Below, in pieces: positions 8,058 through 17,090 of a DNA stretch of 64,000 bases (its first letter is position 1; every line of letters begins with the position of its first letter). Below the pieces are notes generated by a model. That model did no database searches, had not been told where the DNA came from, and worked only from the letters and a program-made list of their open reading frames with translations. Origin of the DNA: Legionella steigerwaltii (GTDB taxonomy: Bacteria; Pseudomonadota; Gammaproteobacteria; Legionellales; Legionellaceae); NCBI RefSeq assembly GCF_001468065.1, contig NZ_LNYZ01000010.1, positions 1-64,000 on the forward strand, written 5' to 3'. Both the position numbers and the translations under genes were made by a program.

Positions 8058-9596
8058 CTAAACTTTTTCTTCTATCTCATAGTTCTGAATTAATGCAGGA
8101 TTTTCTGGTGATAAAGTAAAACTCACTTTAAGACTTGCTTTTTCACCTTTAAGAATAAAATATCCCCGTAATTGATTTTCTGGAGTTACCGCGCCAACTG
8201 TGAGGATTTTTCCTGCCTTGGCAAAAAGCTCTTGAGTTTTCTTTTGCAACGATGCAACAGATGAATCCAAAAAGAAATTTGCTGCGAATACGCCGCTTGT
8301 TTTTGCGTCCTTCCATGCAGGCAGTAATTTCACCAATGCTTTTTGTCGCTCATTCAATATGTGTGAAGGGGGTAACTCTCGTGGTTTGAGTTGTGCCCCT
8401 TTAATGAGCTTATTCAACACGCGTACATTAATTGCCTCTGCAGAAGCATAAGTCACATTAGTCAATAAAACCACGCCCACACCATATTCAGGCAATATAA
8501 GCCAATTACTTCCAAAACCAGGTAATCCGCCGGTATGTCCTACTGCTATTTTAGCATCACAATCCCTAGACCATCTTAATCCATACCCGTAAGCACTGAT
8601 TGTTGGACACTCTTTGCCATATACCTTAACTTTTGAATCTACTGCGTAGAATCGCCAAGGTTGATGCATTTCACGTATAGAGCTTCTTTTTATTGGCCCT
8701 GTTTCTGCATCATCTCGTGCGGGCCATGCGGATTGATGCAGGGTAACGTAATGGCTAAACGATTCAATGGAAGCAATCATTCCTCCCATGGAAGCATAAC
8801 TGCCATCGTGTAAGAGAGGTTCTTCCTGCCAATATCCATTCACCCATTGATAACCATGCGCTAATTGATTTGGTGGAATCTGGGCAAATTCCCAAGCCAC
8901 CTGCTTCATGTTCAGAGGCTGCCAAATATTTGCCGCAACATAATCCTGATAGGAAATTCCTGATGCTTTTTTAACAATCAATCCCAGGAGAGCAAATCCC
9001 AAGTTACTGTATTCAAATGATGTCCCAGAAACATTAGATAGTGAAATTCCGTGTTTCACTAAAGCAATTAGTTCTTCATTAGTTTTACTCAGATTCCTAT
9101 CACCCCAGGGATTATCTTCTGGAAATCCGGCAGAATGAGTTAATAAATCACGAATCGTAATCTCTGGCGCATCTTGGGTTAATTTTTGATCTTTTAGCTC
9201 AGGAATATAAAGAGATACAGGATCATCTAATCTTAATTTACCCTCATCACGAAGTTTTAAAATAGCCATGGCGGTGAAACTTTTAGTCATCGATGCGATA
9301 CGAAACATCGATTGAGAGGTAGCAGGGATTTTTTTTGCGATATCGATGTAACCACCACTTCCTGTATGCACCAAACGACCATCTAAAATAATCCCATAAG
9401 CATAACCAGGAACATGATTTTTTTCTGCATACTGCTGGTACATTTTATCAATGATGGGAAATGTTGTCTGAATTTCTGCAAGCCTATTACTCTCAGTAAA
9501 AACAGGTGGAAGATAGGAGTTATTTTCACTGTTTGCCACTAGAGGGAGCATTGCAGTGAGAACAACAAGTTTTCTTGCGATAAAGCGATGCATCAT
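8058..9596 (-). CDS. Exported serine hydrolase, beta-lactamase family
   Basis: 512-residue class C-type serine hydrolase (PF00144 family). A signal peptide spans about residues 1-23. All three catalytic motifs are present: SMTK at 102-105 (nucleophile Ser102, Lys105), YSN at 196-198 and HTGG at 354-357. The extra C-terminal region from about 400 (DUF3471-like position) is beta-rich and may modulate the active site. Members include esterases, D-aminopeptidases and penicillin-binding proteins, so true beta-lactam hydrolysis cannot be assumed. It is convergent with the motif-less paralogue at 6409-7929, suggesting divergence after duplication or joint acquisition. Confidence 0.88.
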   Translation of the reverse strand: MMHRFIARKLVVLTAMLPLVANSENNSYLPPVFTESNRLAEIQTTFPIIDKMYQQYAEKNHVPGYAYGIILDGRLVHTGSGGYIDIAKKIPATSQSMFRIASMTKSFTAMAILKLRDEGKLRLDDPVSLYIPELKDQKLTQDAPEITIRDLLTHSAGFPEDNPWGDRNLSKTNEELIALVKHGISLSNVSGTSFEYSNLGFALLGLIVKKASGISYQDYVAANIWQPLNMKQVAWEFAQIPPNQLAHGYQWVNGYWQEEPLLHDGSYASMGGMIASIESFSHYVTLHQSAWPARDDAETGPIKRSSIREMHQPWRFYAVDSKVKVYGKECPTISAYGYGLRWSRDCDAKIAVGHTGGLPGFGSNWLILPEYGVGVVLLTNVTYASAEAINVRVLNKLIKGAQLKPRELPPSHILNERQKALVKLLPAWKDAKTSGVFAANFFLDSSVASLQKKTQELFAKAGKILTVGAVTPENQLRGYFILKGEKASLKVSFTLSPENPALIQNYEIEEKV

Positions 9597-9759
9597 GAAA
9601 TCTACCTAGTCCGTTAAGAAAAAAGTGGAGTATACCCAAGAAACTTCAAAATGCTAGGGTTTTAGAGTTTCGTGGGTATATATAATATTTGTTGACTGAA
9701 ATAGACTTAAAATGAAAAATAAGATCTGTAAATAGCCTCCATTTTATTGGAATAATCGA

Positions 9760-10200
9760 ATGAAATTCTCAATGTTACTAAGAATGATGCGGTTTTGGCC
9801 TCCTTTTTGGGGCGCTGGAATTAGTGTAAAAAACTTTCATCCAGAGGGTACTCATATTCTGGTACAGATGAAAATGCGCTTTTGGAATAAAAATTATGTT
9901 GGAACGCATTATGGTGGTTCTATGTATTCCATGACCGATCCATTTTATATGTTGATGCTCATGCATTTATTAGGAAAGGGATACATTGTTTGGGATAAAT
10001 CAGCATCCATTCGCTATAAAATACCTGCTAAAGGGACTCTTTATGCGCGATTCGAATTATCCCGAGAACAAGTTGAAAAAATTCGACTTGAAGTCAACGA
10101 AACCCAAAAAATTGAGTCAGAATTTATTGTTCCTATAACTGATGAGGAAGGGAAGGTCGTTGCTGAAGTGAAAAAAATTCTTTCGATTATAAAAAAATAG
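9760..10200 (+). CDS. DUF4442 hotdog-fold protein, putative thioesterase-like
   Basis: 146 residues matching the DUF4442 group of hotdog-fold proteins related to PaaI acyl-CoA thioesterases. The central helix and turn NYVGTHYGGSMYSMTDPF correspond to the family's conserved HFGGSL/MxxxxDP block, and the WDKSASIRYKIPA strand follows. The substrate and even catalytic activity are uncertain, as for most DUF4442 proteins. No signal peptide. It precedes a probable effector gene by about 55 bp on the same strand; they may be cotranscribed, but no functional link is apparent. Confidence 0.8.
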   Translation: MKFSMLLRMMRFWPPFWGAGISVKNFHPEGTHILVQMKMRFWNKNYVGTHYGGSMYSMTDPFYMLMLMHLLGKGYIVWDKSASIRYKIPAKGTLYARFELSREQVEKIRLEVNETQKIESEFIVPITDEEGKVVAEVKKILSIIKK

Positions 10201-10255
10201 AGGCGCAGCGAATCAATAGTTGCTTTGGGATACTCATTATTTAATAGGAAATACT

Positions 10256-11131
10256 ATGCCAATACATTCTTTTTCAGAAGAAGAGCAGACCCCCGTTTTA
10301 AAGCGCCACAATGAGTCTCAAACCAAGAAAAATAAAATTCCCGAATTGTTACGCAATTACAATTCAGGCTGGCCACTCTTACAAGTCAGTTTATATAGTG
10401 TGACTAATGATGCAATTGAGCCAATAAAATATGAACCAGTTCTAGGCGGTGGCACATGTCATTTTTTTTATATTGGAGCCTTTAACCTTGCAAGCCTCTT
10501 AACAAAAATACCTGGAAATATGGAAATAATTACACCTTATCCCATAACCCCAAAAAGGGAACTCGTCAAAGCAGATAATGTGCTTTTATTTTTAAGGTCT
10601 TTTAGCATTCATCATAAAAGTATTGGCATTAAAATTACCAGTAAATCAAGAGGTTATTGTAAAAGTCTGTCTGTTGATCTCCCTATGGGAGATGAAAGCA
10701 AATTTTGCGATGCGTTGACTGATATCTTCTCATTTGCACTAAAACAAGGTGCTTCACTCAAAGCAATTGGTGGATCGAATTGGAATACCCACATATATAC
10801 TCAAAAACAAATTGAAGAAGCAATTAACCCTGAGGTTGCTGTTTTTCAAAACGGCCAAATTTTTATTGATTTAGGAATGTTTTTAGAACAAAGAGTAAAA
10901 GATGCAGAGATAATTGCATTATTTAAACATCTATTTAAAATTGAACCTTTTTTGGAACTCCAAAAAAAATTCCCCGAATTCAAACCGAATAGTCTCAAAG
11001 TGGTTACAGAAGCCGAGGAAACGGCTGCAAAAACACTTGAGCTCACTAGGCCAAAATCACCTTCTTTTTTCCAGGAAGAAAAAAAGGAAACATCAGTGGT
11101 TGATGCTCCAACCTTGTTTATGCATAGTTGA
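10256..11131 (+). CDS. Orphan protein, candidate Dot/Icm effector
   Basis: About 291 residues; not recognised. An upstream TTG at 10220 is possible, but the ATG at 10256 follows AGGAAA at good spacing and is preferred. There is no signal peptide or membrane segment. The body has a mixed alpha/beta composition with a Gly-rich turn (VLGGGTC). The last 35 residues contain a Glu-rich cluster (EAEETAA, QEEKKE) followed by a short hydrophobic tail ending LFMHS, the layout of the E-block signal of many Legionella type IVB substrates. Effector status is inference. It is convergent with the DipZ-like gene. Confidence 0.6.
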   Translation: MPIHSFSEEEQTPVLKRHNESQTKKNKIPELLRNYNSGWPLLQVSLYSVTNDAIEPIKYEPVLGGGTCHFFYIGAFNLASLLTKIPGNMEIITPYPITPKRELVKADNVLLFLRSFSIHHKSIGIKITSKSRGYCKSLSVDLPMGDESKFCDALTDIFSFALKQGASLKAIGGSNWNTHIYTQKQIEEAINPEVAVFQNGQIFIDLGMFLEQRVKDAEIIALFKHLFKIEPFLELQKKFPEFKPNSLKVVTEAEETAAKTLELTRPKSPSFFQEEKKETSVVDAPTLFMHS

Positions 11132-11183
11132 TAGAAAAAATCGATTTGACACCCATATAGGCTTATCACCCTTGGAATCAAAC

Positions 11184-12827
11184 TCAACTTCCAAAAGTAA
11201 AAGTGTATACTTTGACTCCAGGCTCAGTAGCAATAATCTGTAAATAGCCACTGGTGAATTTCTTTTGAGAAACTAACTCATAAATGGAATATTTATCGAT
11301 TAGTATGCTGCTTTCCTGAAGTTTTTTACCCGATTGTTCGTCTGTTACGATCACTTTGACCTTAATGGGGCTTGCAGAGCTATTTCCCATAACCGCATAT
11401 ACCTTACGCGCATTAAAATGTATTTTTACAGCAGCATTTGCTTCTTCAGCAATAATATTCTCTGCATTGATTTGCCATAATCCTTCTAAACCCCATGCAT
11501 TAGTCGATAACTGCTCAGGAAAATGATATCGAGATGCCTTATCTTGAATAAGCTCTGGACTGTAAGAGGAATCAGCCTTTGCATATCCTAAGTAAGTTTC
11601 TGGTGTTTGGGCGAGGTTGAAAGAAATATTTTTTAAAGATTTTAAAGTGCTTAAATCCTTAATCCCCAATAAAAAGCGAATATTGTTTTCCATCACATCG
11701 TATTCACCTTCACCAAAACGTTTATAGACCACATCGCCTTTTTTATTAATTAAATAATGCGCAGGCCAATAATGATTTTGATAGTTCCGCCAGGTAACAA
11801 ATTGATTATCTAGGGCAACAGGATACAAAATTCCATATCGCTGCACTGCCGCTTTGACATTATCCAGATTTTTTTCAAAATCAAATTCAGGTGTGTGGAT
11901 ACCAATAATAACTAATCCTTTATCATGGTAACGAGCATACCAATCTTTAATATAAGGCAAAGAACGCAAACAATTAATACACGAATAAGTCCAGAAGTCG
12001 ATTAAAACTACTTTCCCATGCAAGTCGTCCAAACGTAATGGGGGGGAATTAATCCAAGCGTCAATTCCTTGTATCGGCGGTGCTGGATAAGAAAACCATA
12101 AACCATTAATGAGAGAATTCGACGTTTTAATTCCTGTTTGGGGAGTAACTGAAGAAGAAACAACCTCTCCTTCAAAGTAGATCATATAAACAACACTTGC
12201 AATAATCACCCCTCCTAAAAATTTACGAAAAAGAGTGGCGCGTTTTTTGAAAAAGGCGAATGTATTTATCAGTTTTTTCCCATAGAGGGAAATAATAAAC
12301 ATAGGAACTGCAGCCCCGAGGGCAAAAGCCACTAAAGTAAAAAAACTAATAATCGTTGTTTTCTGCAATGCGGTTTGTACGATAATCGCAGCCAAGATAG
12401 GTCCTGCACAAGGAGTCCAAATAATGGCAATGATTCCCCCAAAGAAAAGCCCATTCCAAAATCCTCCTTCCAGTTTATTGGCTGAGGAAAAAAGGTTGCC
12501 TATTCGGGTCAATCCTTGAGTTATTTTGCCAAATTGCTCTGTTAAATAATTCGAGAGCATAATGGCACCGAGAAGAAGCAAAATGCCATAACCAACATCT
12601 CGAACTAAATTAAAATCAATATCAAAGTAATGAACTAATTGATGAGAAAAAAATACTACTAAAGAAAAAAACAAAGTAAAACCAACAATGATCCCCATAG
12701 GTCTTTTTTTGGATCCGCTCAAAGAGCCCGCCAAAAAAATAGGCAAGATAGGTAAAATACAAGGAGAAATAATAAGACCGAATCCTTCAATAAATCCTAA
12801 AATAACATTAAGAAAATTTGCTTCCAT
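11184..12827 (-). CDS. DipZ-like CcdA/thioredoxin fusion protein
   Basis: 547-residue inner-membrane thiol-disulfide protein. Residues 1-220 form the CcdA-type six-helix domain, with both membrane cysteines visible in SPCILPILP (Cys23) and TPCAGPI. Residues about 240-390 are a periplasmic TlpA-like thioredoxin domain with CINC in the FWTYSCINC context. The last 130 residues are a beta-rich domain like the carbohydrate-binding-type tail of mycobacterial DipZ. The architecture predicts electron transfer from cytoplasmic thioredoxin to periplasmic targets. It stands alone; an associated MsrAB or peroxidase partner is not visible nearby. CcdA helices plus the tail make DipZ a better match than plain DsbD. 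Confidence 0.85.
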   Translation of the reverse strand: MEANFLNVILGFIEGFGLIISPCILPILPIFLAGSLSGSKKRPMGIIVGFTLFFSLVVFFSHQLVHYFDIDFNLVRDVGYGILLLLGAIMLSNYLTEQFGKITQGLTRIGNLFSSANKLEGGFWNGLFFGGIIAIIWTPCAGPILAAIIVQTALQKTTIISFFTLVAFALGAAVPMFIISLYGKKLINTFAFFKKRATLFRKFLGGVIIASVVYMIYFEGEVVSSSVTPQTGIKTSNSLINGLWFSYPAPPIQGIDAWINSPPLRLDDLHGKVVLIDFWTYSCINCLRSLPYIKDWYARYHDKGLVIIGIHTPEFDFEKNLDNVKAAVQRYGILYPVALDNQFVTWRNYQNHYWPAHYLINKKGDVVYKRFGEGEYDVMENNIRFLLGIKDLSTLKSLKNISFNLAQTPETYLGYAKADSSYSPELIQDKASRYHFPEQLSTNAWGLEGLWQINAENIIAEEANAAVKIHFNARKVYAVMGNSSASPIKVKVIVTDEQSGKKLQESSILIDKYSIYELVSQKKFTSGYLQIIATEPGVKVYTFTFGS

Positions 12828-12866
12828 TTTTTATTTCCGGACATCAGCCCTCGCTGCCATGAACTT

Positions 12867-12998
12867 CCTTCTCCCCACGGGAGAATGAGCCCTCACTCCT
12901 GCCTCTCTCCCACAAGTGGGAGGGGGATTTTTAGTGCCATCTGAATATATTTCACCATTATCCCTCTCCACCTTGGGGGAGATGGGTTAGGATGAGGA
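12867..12998. repeat. Repeat family B, copy 1 (degenerate)
   Basis: Blocks CCTTCTCCCC..GGGAGAA, CCTCTCTCCCACAAGTGGGAG and GGTTAGGATGAGG match two other copies in the window (24916-25000 and 50031-50130). It fills the gap between the DipZ-like and cNMP-binding genes. The short hairpins are typical of dispersed non-coding bacterial repeats. Confidence 0.7.
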
Positions 12999-13019
12999 GA
13001 AACCTAAACGGCCATGTAC

Positions 13020-13478
13020 TTACAAACGCACATGAGCACCACTTTCTTGCAACCGTTTAGCAACAACTAATTGAATATTGTCTCTTGCTCGAGCAGGAAA
13101 ATATTGATAAACGGCTAAAAAATCTCTCGCGTTAATCGTAAGAAATTGGCATGCAGTTATGGTACTTATGCGTGCCGTTCTGCGTACATTACGCAAAATG
13201 GCAATTTCCCCGAACACATCACCGGGTCCCAAAGTATTAACACGCTTCCAACCCATTGATTGTGTTTTTACGGAGACTTGCACAGTCCCTCGAATAATAA
13301 TAAAAAGTCTATCCCCTACCTCACCTTGCTCTATAACGATCTCTTCAGGCCTATAGTTTTCAATAACACATTTATCAGAAAGCATTTTTTGTTCAATAAG
13401 GCCGATGCCCGTAAAAATAGTTGCACGAGATAGTATTGGGATAATATCTGATTGAGATAGATAATTACTCGGTTCCAT
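13020..13478 (-). CDS. Cyclic-nucleotide-binding domain protein
   Basis: 152 residues containing essentially one CRP/PKA-type cyclic nucleotide-binding domain (about 15-140). The phosphate-binding cassette reads FGEIAIL followed by RRTARI, keeping the Glu and Arg that contact the ribose and phosphate in cAMP receptors. There is no helix-turn-helix, so it is not a CRP-like regulator by itself. Legionella genomes encode several such stand-alone cNMP-binding proteins, thought to sense cAMP. It lies 70 bp downstream of the mdc operon on the same strand, so read-through is possible, but no functional link is evident. Confidence 0.85.
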   Translation of the reverse strand: MEPSNYLSQSDIIPILSRATIFTGIGLIEQKMLSDKCVIENYRPEEIVIEQGEVGDRLFIIIRGTVQVSVKTQSMGWKRVNTLGPGDVFGEIAILRNVRRTARISTITACQFLTINARDFLAVYQYFPARARDNIQLVVAKRLQESGAHVRL

Positions 13479-13548
13479 ATACTCTCCCTATTCAAAATGA
13501 ATTACCCTATAAATAACATCGTCTTGATCATAGTATAGATTGAATTTG

Positions 13549-14403
13549 CTAAAATTTTTTGAGATTGGGATAATCGCGTAATTGCTCACAAAATAATTGG
13601 CCAAGAAATAATAAAACACTGATCAAATCGGCCACCCCGCCTGGACTAATCCCCATCGTGGAAAAAACTTGATGCAATTCCAACGCTTTTTTTTGGCGAG
13701 TTTTCACACATTGAATCGCCAATAGTTTCGCTGTTCTATTTTTTGCATAATTCAACCCCAACTTGCCTTTTCGATGAAGAATATTGGTATCATCCATACG
13801 CAGTAAAAGCTCTGAGTAAGCAAACAAACAGACCGTATCGAGTGATTGTGTCTCAACAAAAAGTGAAATAAAGGCTGGAAGTAATTGAAAAATCAGATCA
13901 TAACCATGCATCGCCATGTGCTTCGCATCAATGACCTTGTATTTTCGTCGGACTAAAGCACCATGACTTTCCGGATTTCCCAAATGGTTTTTCAAATGCC
14001 TTGGCCAATCGTTTAATATTTGCCGATGAACATCCAATGGAGTGAATTGTTTTTTTTCCTGGGCCAAGCGAATCACAGAAACGCAAACAATACCCAAAGC
14101 AAAGATAGCACCACGATGCGTATTTACCCCCCAAGTTTTCTCCAGCATGTGCTGCTCTGCTTCAATGGCTATTTGTTTTAACTCTTCAAAAGAATGAGTG
14201 ATTAATCCTTTTTTTGTAATTTGATAAAAATAATGGCGTAAGGTAAACAGACTACGATAAAACGTTTCACCATTCATATCATGATGCGCACCTGCATCTA
14301 CAAAACTAACTAAACCTGGTTTGGGGTATGCTTTCACTTCAAAATAAAGTGCTCTAACCGCCATCTTGGCGAGCGTTCTTTCACAGCAGGGGATAGTGTT
14401 CAT
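13549..14403 (-). CDS. mdcB: Triphosphoribosyl-dephospho-CoA synthase, malonate decarboxylase type
   Basis: 284-residue CitG/MdcB-family enzyme that makes 2'-(5''-triphosphoribosyl)-3'-dephospho-CoA, precursor of the malonate decarboxylase prosthetic group. Family landmarks are KPGLVSF with GAHHDM near the N-terminus, LLRMDDTN in the middle and SPGGVADL near the C-terminus. Length is normal. Its start overlaps mdcG by 23 bp and it is the last gene of the mdcA-mdcCD-mdcE-mdcG-mdcB operon, which fixes the assignment to malonate rather than citrate metabolism. Confidence 0.9.
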   Translation of the reverse strand: MNTIPCCERTLAKMAVRALYFEVKAYPKPGLVSFVDAGAHHDMNGETFYRSLFTLRHYFYQITKKGLITHSFEELKQIAIEAEQHMLEKTWGVNTHRGAIFALGIVCVSVIRLAQEKKQFTPLDVHRQILNDWPRHLKNHLGNPESHGALVRRKYKVIDAKHMAMHGYDLIFQLLPAFISLFVETQSLDTVCLFAYSELLLRMDDTNILHRKGKLGLNYAKNRTAKLLAIQCVKTRQKKALELHQVFSTMGISPGGVADLISVLLFLGQLFCEQLRDYPNLKKF

Positions 14404-15061
14404 AAAGTTCGGTTCTTGATAATAACGTTACTTTGTCCTTACTCTTACACAACAGTTTTTTTGCGGATAAATCGAGTAATTCTTTGATTGGAATATCACC
14501 AAAATTAGGAAAACGTACCTCTCCGTCTATCGTTCGATTAAATTTTTTTGTTAACGCACTAATTGTTTCATGCAAATCAGTCCAAGAATATCCTTGATAA
14601 TTGATAAGTAAATCAAGATCAGAAGTATCGTTAACAAAAGCAGAGCCAGATAAATAATGGAATAAAAATGATCCATAAACAGCAATATCAGAAATAGAAC
14701 ACGTGTCAGTAATGCGCTTTAAATCCTTTATCTTATAATACGAAGAAAAAAAATCTTGCATCGCGATAAGTTGCGGAGGTGGTTGTTGTTTTTGTACAAA
14801 TGATGGGGCGACCTGCACACCAACTCGATGCTTTTTATTTCCGTGCAAAAGAGTTACCCCCAAATTAATTAGATCTCTCTCGACGCAATCGGCCTCTGCA
14901 GTAGAGTTTCGGGCAAATTGTTTGGCATAAATGAAAGGCAATCCTCGTGCAAGCCAAAGTGCCGCCTCTTGTGCAATCATTTCGAGATCATCATGACATG
15001 AAGTAATAACAAAATCAGCTTGAGGCTGAAGATAAATCAAATGATGCCGTTGTGGATTCAT
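14381..15061 (-). CDS. mdcG: Malonate decarboxylase holo-ACP synthase
   Basis: 226-residue nucleotidyltransferase that attaches the phosphoribosyl-dephospho-CoA group to the acyl-carrier domain of malonate decarboxylase. The nucleotidyltransferase motif is visible as SDLDLLI near residue 150, with the preceding AVYGSFLF strand. The length fits MdcG. Its ATG overlaps the mdcE stop by four bases and its end overlaps mdcB by 23 bp, so the three are translationally coupled. Its target here should be Ser27 of the MdcC-MdcD fusion. Confidence 0.9.
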   Translation of the reverse strand: MNPQRHHLIYLQPQADFVITSCHDDLEMIAQEAALWLARGLPFIYAKQFARNSTAEADCVERDLINLGVTLLHGNKKHRVGVQVAPSFVQKQQPPPQLIAMQDFFSSYYKIKDLKRITDTCSISDIAVYGSFLFHYLSGSAFVNDTSDLDLLINYQGYSWTDLHETISALTKKFNRTIDGEVRFPNFGDIPIKELLDLSAKKLLCKSKDKVTLLSRTELYEHYPLL

Positions 15062-15765
15062 AAATGATTGGCTACTTTATTGATAATCGAAAAAGCAAGT
15101 TTTCTGCCACCACGCTCGCTACCTAAGAACGCTCGCTCGTCTTTTGTATTGTTTTTTTGGATCGCTAAATCAATTTTTTCAGCAAGTTCAGATGGATTTA
15201 CTATCTCATGTACCCCACCAAGTTCATAAAAATTTTGCACCCCCGGGGCAAAAACTGGAAATGTTTTACTGAGCTCTTGAAGTGTACTTAATTCTATTTT
15301 GGTTACTTTGGCAATTCCTTCCAGCCACATCACAGCTAAAGCTGCATCCGGTAAGGCTAAAATGGTATCTGCCGTCAAGCCATAGGCTATAAAAGCACCT
15401 CCTAATGCTTGATTATAAACAAGAGATATCAAGACATTCCCTTGTTGGCGCAAACACTCTAAACATTCGAGTAAATGACCAAAATATTGTTGCATCCCCA
15501 GCCATTCATCACGCATCGTTAACTCTTGTCCAGCAACATCAACTAAAAGCAAAACAGGATCTTTTGATTCACTCTCAAGAATATCGATGACATGCTGAGC
15601 CATAATCAATGCTTGTTCTGCTCCTAAGAATGTCGACTCCTTAACCCCAAGAATATGAACCGGTTGACTCTTCAGAGTTGCATGTCCATAAACAACCGAT
15701 TGGTTTTCTGTCAGCTTAATGTCCTGAGAAAATATCTGTTTGAGAAGATCCTTTAATGCTACCAT
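15058..15765 (-). CDS. mdcE: Malonate decarboxylase gamma subunit
   Basis: 235-residue carboxyltransferase-fold subunit that, with the beta subunit, decarboxylates malonyl-S-ACP to acetyl-S-ACP. The crotonase-like core is seen in LLLVDVAGQELTMRDE and the oxyanion-loop region YNQALGGAFIAYGL. It is somewhat short relative to the longest homologues but complete. It is separated from mdcCD by a palindromic repeat (15804-15883), an unusual position inside an operon that could lower or uncouple expression of mdcE-G-B. Confidence 0.9.
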   Translation of the reverse strand: MVALKDLLKQIFSQDIKLTENQSVVYGHATLKSQPVHILGVKESTFLGAEQALIMAQHVIDILESESKDPVLLLVDVAGQELTMRDEWLGMQQYFGHLLECLECLRQQGNVLISLVYNQALGGAFIAYGLTADTILALPDAALAVMWLEGIAKVTKIELSTLQELSKTFPVFAPGVQNFYELGGVHEIVNPSELAEKIDLAIQKNNTKDERAFLGSERGGRKLAFSIINKVANHL

Positions 15766-15803
15766 TTTTTATTCCTTTTGTATTATCGCAGACTAAATGC
15801 TTT

Positions 15804-15883
15804 GTAGCCTGGGTGCAGCGCAGCGAAACCCGGGATCGGCATAACTACATTTCCCGGGTTCCGCTGCGCTGCACCCAGGCTAC
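15804..15883. repeat. Palindromic repeat, family A copy 3, inside mdc operon
   Basis: GTAGCCTGGGTGCAGCG arms with CCCGGG boxes. It lies between mdcCD and mdcE, all on the minus strand, so any hairpin formed would be within the operon mRNA. Most other copies are between convergent genes. Confidence 0.9.
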
Positions 15884-15895
15884 AATTAATTACAA

Positions 15896-17080
15896 TTACT
15901 TTTTTATATTTTTTGCTGCCTTTAAAAACTCCTGCTCGTCCATATCAAAAAGCGTTGCAGCATACTTTGGAGCAACGTGACTCAGATAAGTTCCCTCTTC
16001 TTGATATCCTTGCGTTTCTTGAAAACGTTTTTTTAACAAAGCCTGTTTTTGTTTTACAGAGCTAAGATTCAGCGGTACATTCTTATCAAAAGCAGCAATC
16101 AATTGAGCACGTATTTCTGCAACCTCTGAACCAACATAGCTTTGAGCAATACCTTGTAAATAGCGGGTTTTCCCCCCATATACACGCCAAACTAAAGCCC
16201 TATCCTGTGAATTAAAGGCTTTGACACCTGCCACAGCTTGAATCACCTCGGGACCTGATACGCCAATACGCCCTGTTTCATTAATCATAAGATAATCCAA
16301 ACATGCAGAAATAATTCCCATGCCTCCAAATGCACCGTTTTTACCACAAATAACACCTATAGTGGTTACTCCATGACGTCTTGCTTCAAAAATAGAGCGA
16401 ATCGCTTCCGAAATTGCGATTTCACCAGCATTCGCTTCGTGCAAACGCACACCGCCACTATCAATGAGAAGAATCACTGCCTTCGCCTGTGTTGCGATCG
16501 CCGCTTTGAATAAACCAGTAAGCTTTGCACCATGAATTTCGCCCACAGCACCGCCCATAAAATCTTTTTGTTGCGCAGCCACTAGCACTTTGTTCTTTTG
16601 TAACAGTGCTGAACCAATGACGATGCCATCATCTGCTTCACCAGGTAAATTTAAAGCAGCTAAATAGGGACTATATAATTTTTCAGCGGCAAGCCACTCC
16701 GTGAACGAGTCCTCATCAAAAATAATCTGAATTCGTTCGCGCGCATCAAGCTCTTCATAATTACTTCCTATTTTGTAATTACCCCGAAACTCGTCCAAGG
16801 CTTGACCTAAACGCAATAAAACAACTGCGGGTGTTGCGCCATTATCATTGATTGTAAATTGCAAACCGACCGGTTGGTGTTGATTCACAAAATCCCCAAT
16901 AACCATTTTCCAAACGGGTTTATAATGCTCAATTGCAGTCTGGATCTTAAAAATTGTTTCTGAGGTATCATTGGTTTCAATAATAACTTCCAGATTACCT
17001 GAGCCAACCACGCCACACACTGTTTTTTTACCCTGAAGACGTTCACCAGAAAGTGTAAAACGAAATTCCATTTGTTCCAT
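15896..17080 (-). CDS. mdcCD: Malonate decarboxylase delta (ACP) and beta subunit fusion
   Basis: 394 residues joining two proteins usually encoded separately. Residues 1-100 match MdcC, the acyl-carrier subunit: VVGSGNLEV puts the prosthetic-group serine at Ser27, and FTINDNGATPAVVLLRLGQAL is the conserved MdcC end. Residues about 105-390 match MdcD, the beta carboxyltransferase subunit: FMGGAVGEIHGAK (174-186) and LLIDSGGVRLHEA (204-216). The junction reads through without a stop or frameshift, and no separate mdcC exists nearby. Fusing carrier to decarboxylase would tether malonyl-ACP to its active site. Lies 10 bp after mdcA. Confidence 0.88.
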   Translation of the reverse strand: MEQMEFRFTLSGERLQGKKTVCGVVGSGNLEVIIETNDTSETIFKIQTAIEHYKPVWKMVIGDFVNQHQPVGLQFTINDNGATPAVVLLRLGQALDEFRGNYKIGSNYEELDARERIQIIFDEDSFTEWLAAEKLYSPYLAALNLPGEADDGIVIGSALLQKNKVLVAAQQKDFMGGAVGEIHGAKLTGLFKAAIATQAKAVILLIDSGGVRLHEANAGEIAISEAIRSIFEARRHGVTTIGVICGKNGAFGGMGIISACLDYLMINETGRIGVSGPEVIQAVAGVKAFNSQDRALVWRVYGGKTRYLQGIAQSYVGSEVAEIRAQLIAAFDKNVPLNLSSVKQKQALLKKRFQETQGYQEEGTYLSHVAPKYAATLFDMDEQEFLKAAKNIKK

Positions 17081-17090
17081 ATTCTTTGTC

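Noticed and set aside
8058-9596. Calling this a true antibiotic beta-lactamase
   Set aside because: The motifs are shared by esterases and peptidases, and the extra C-terminal domain is unlike AmpC; substrate is not readable.
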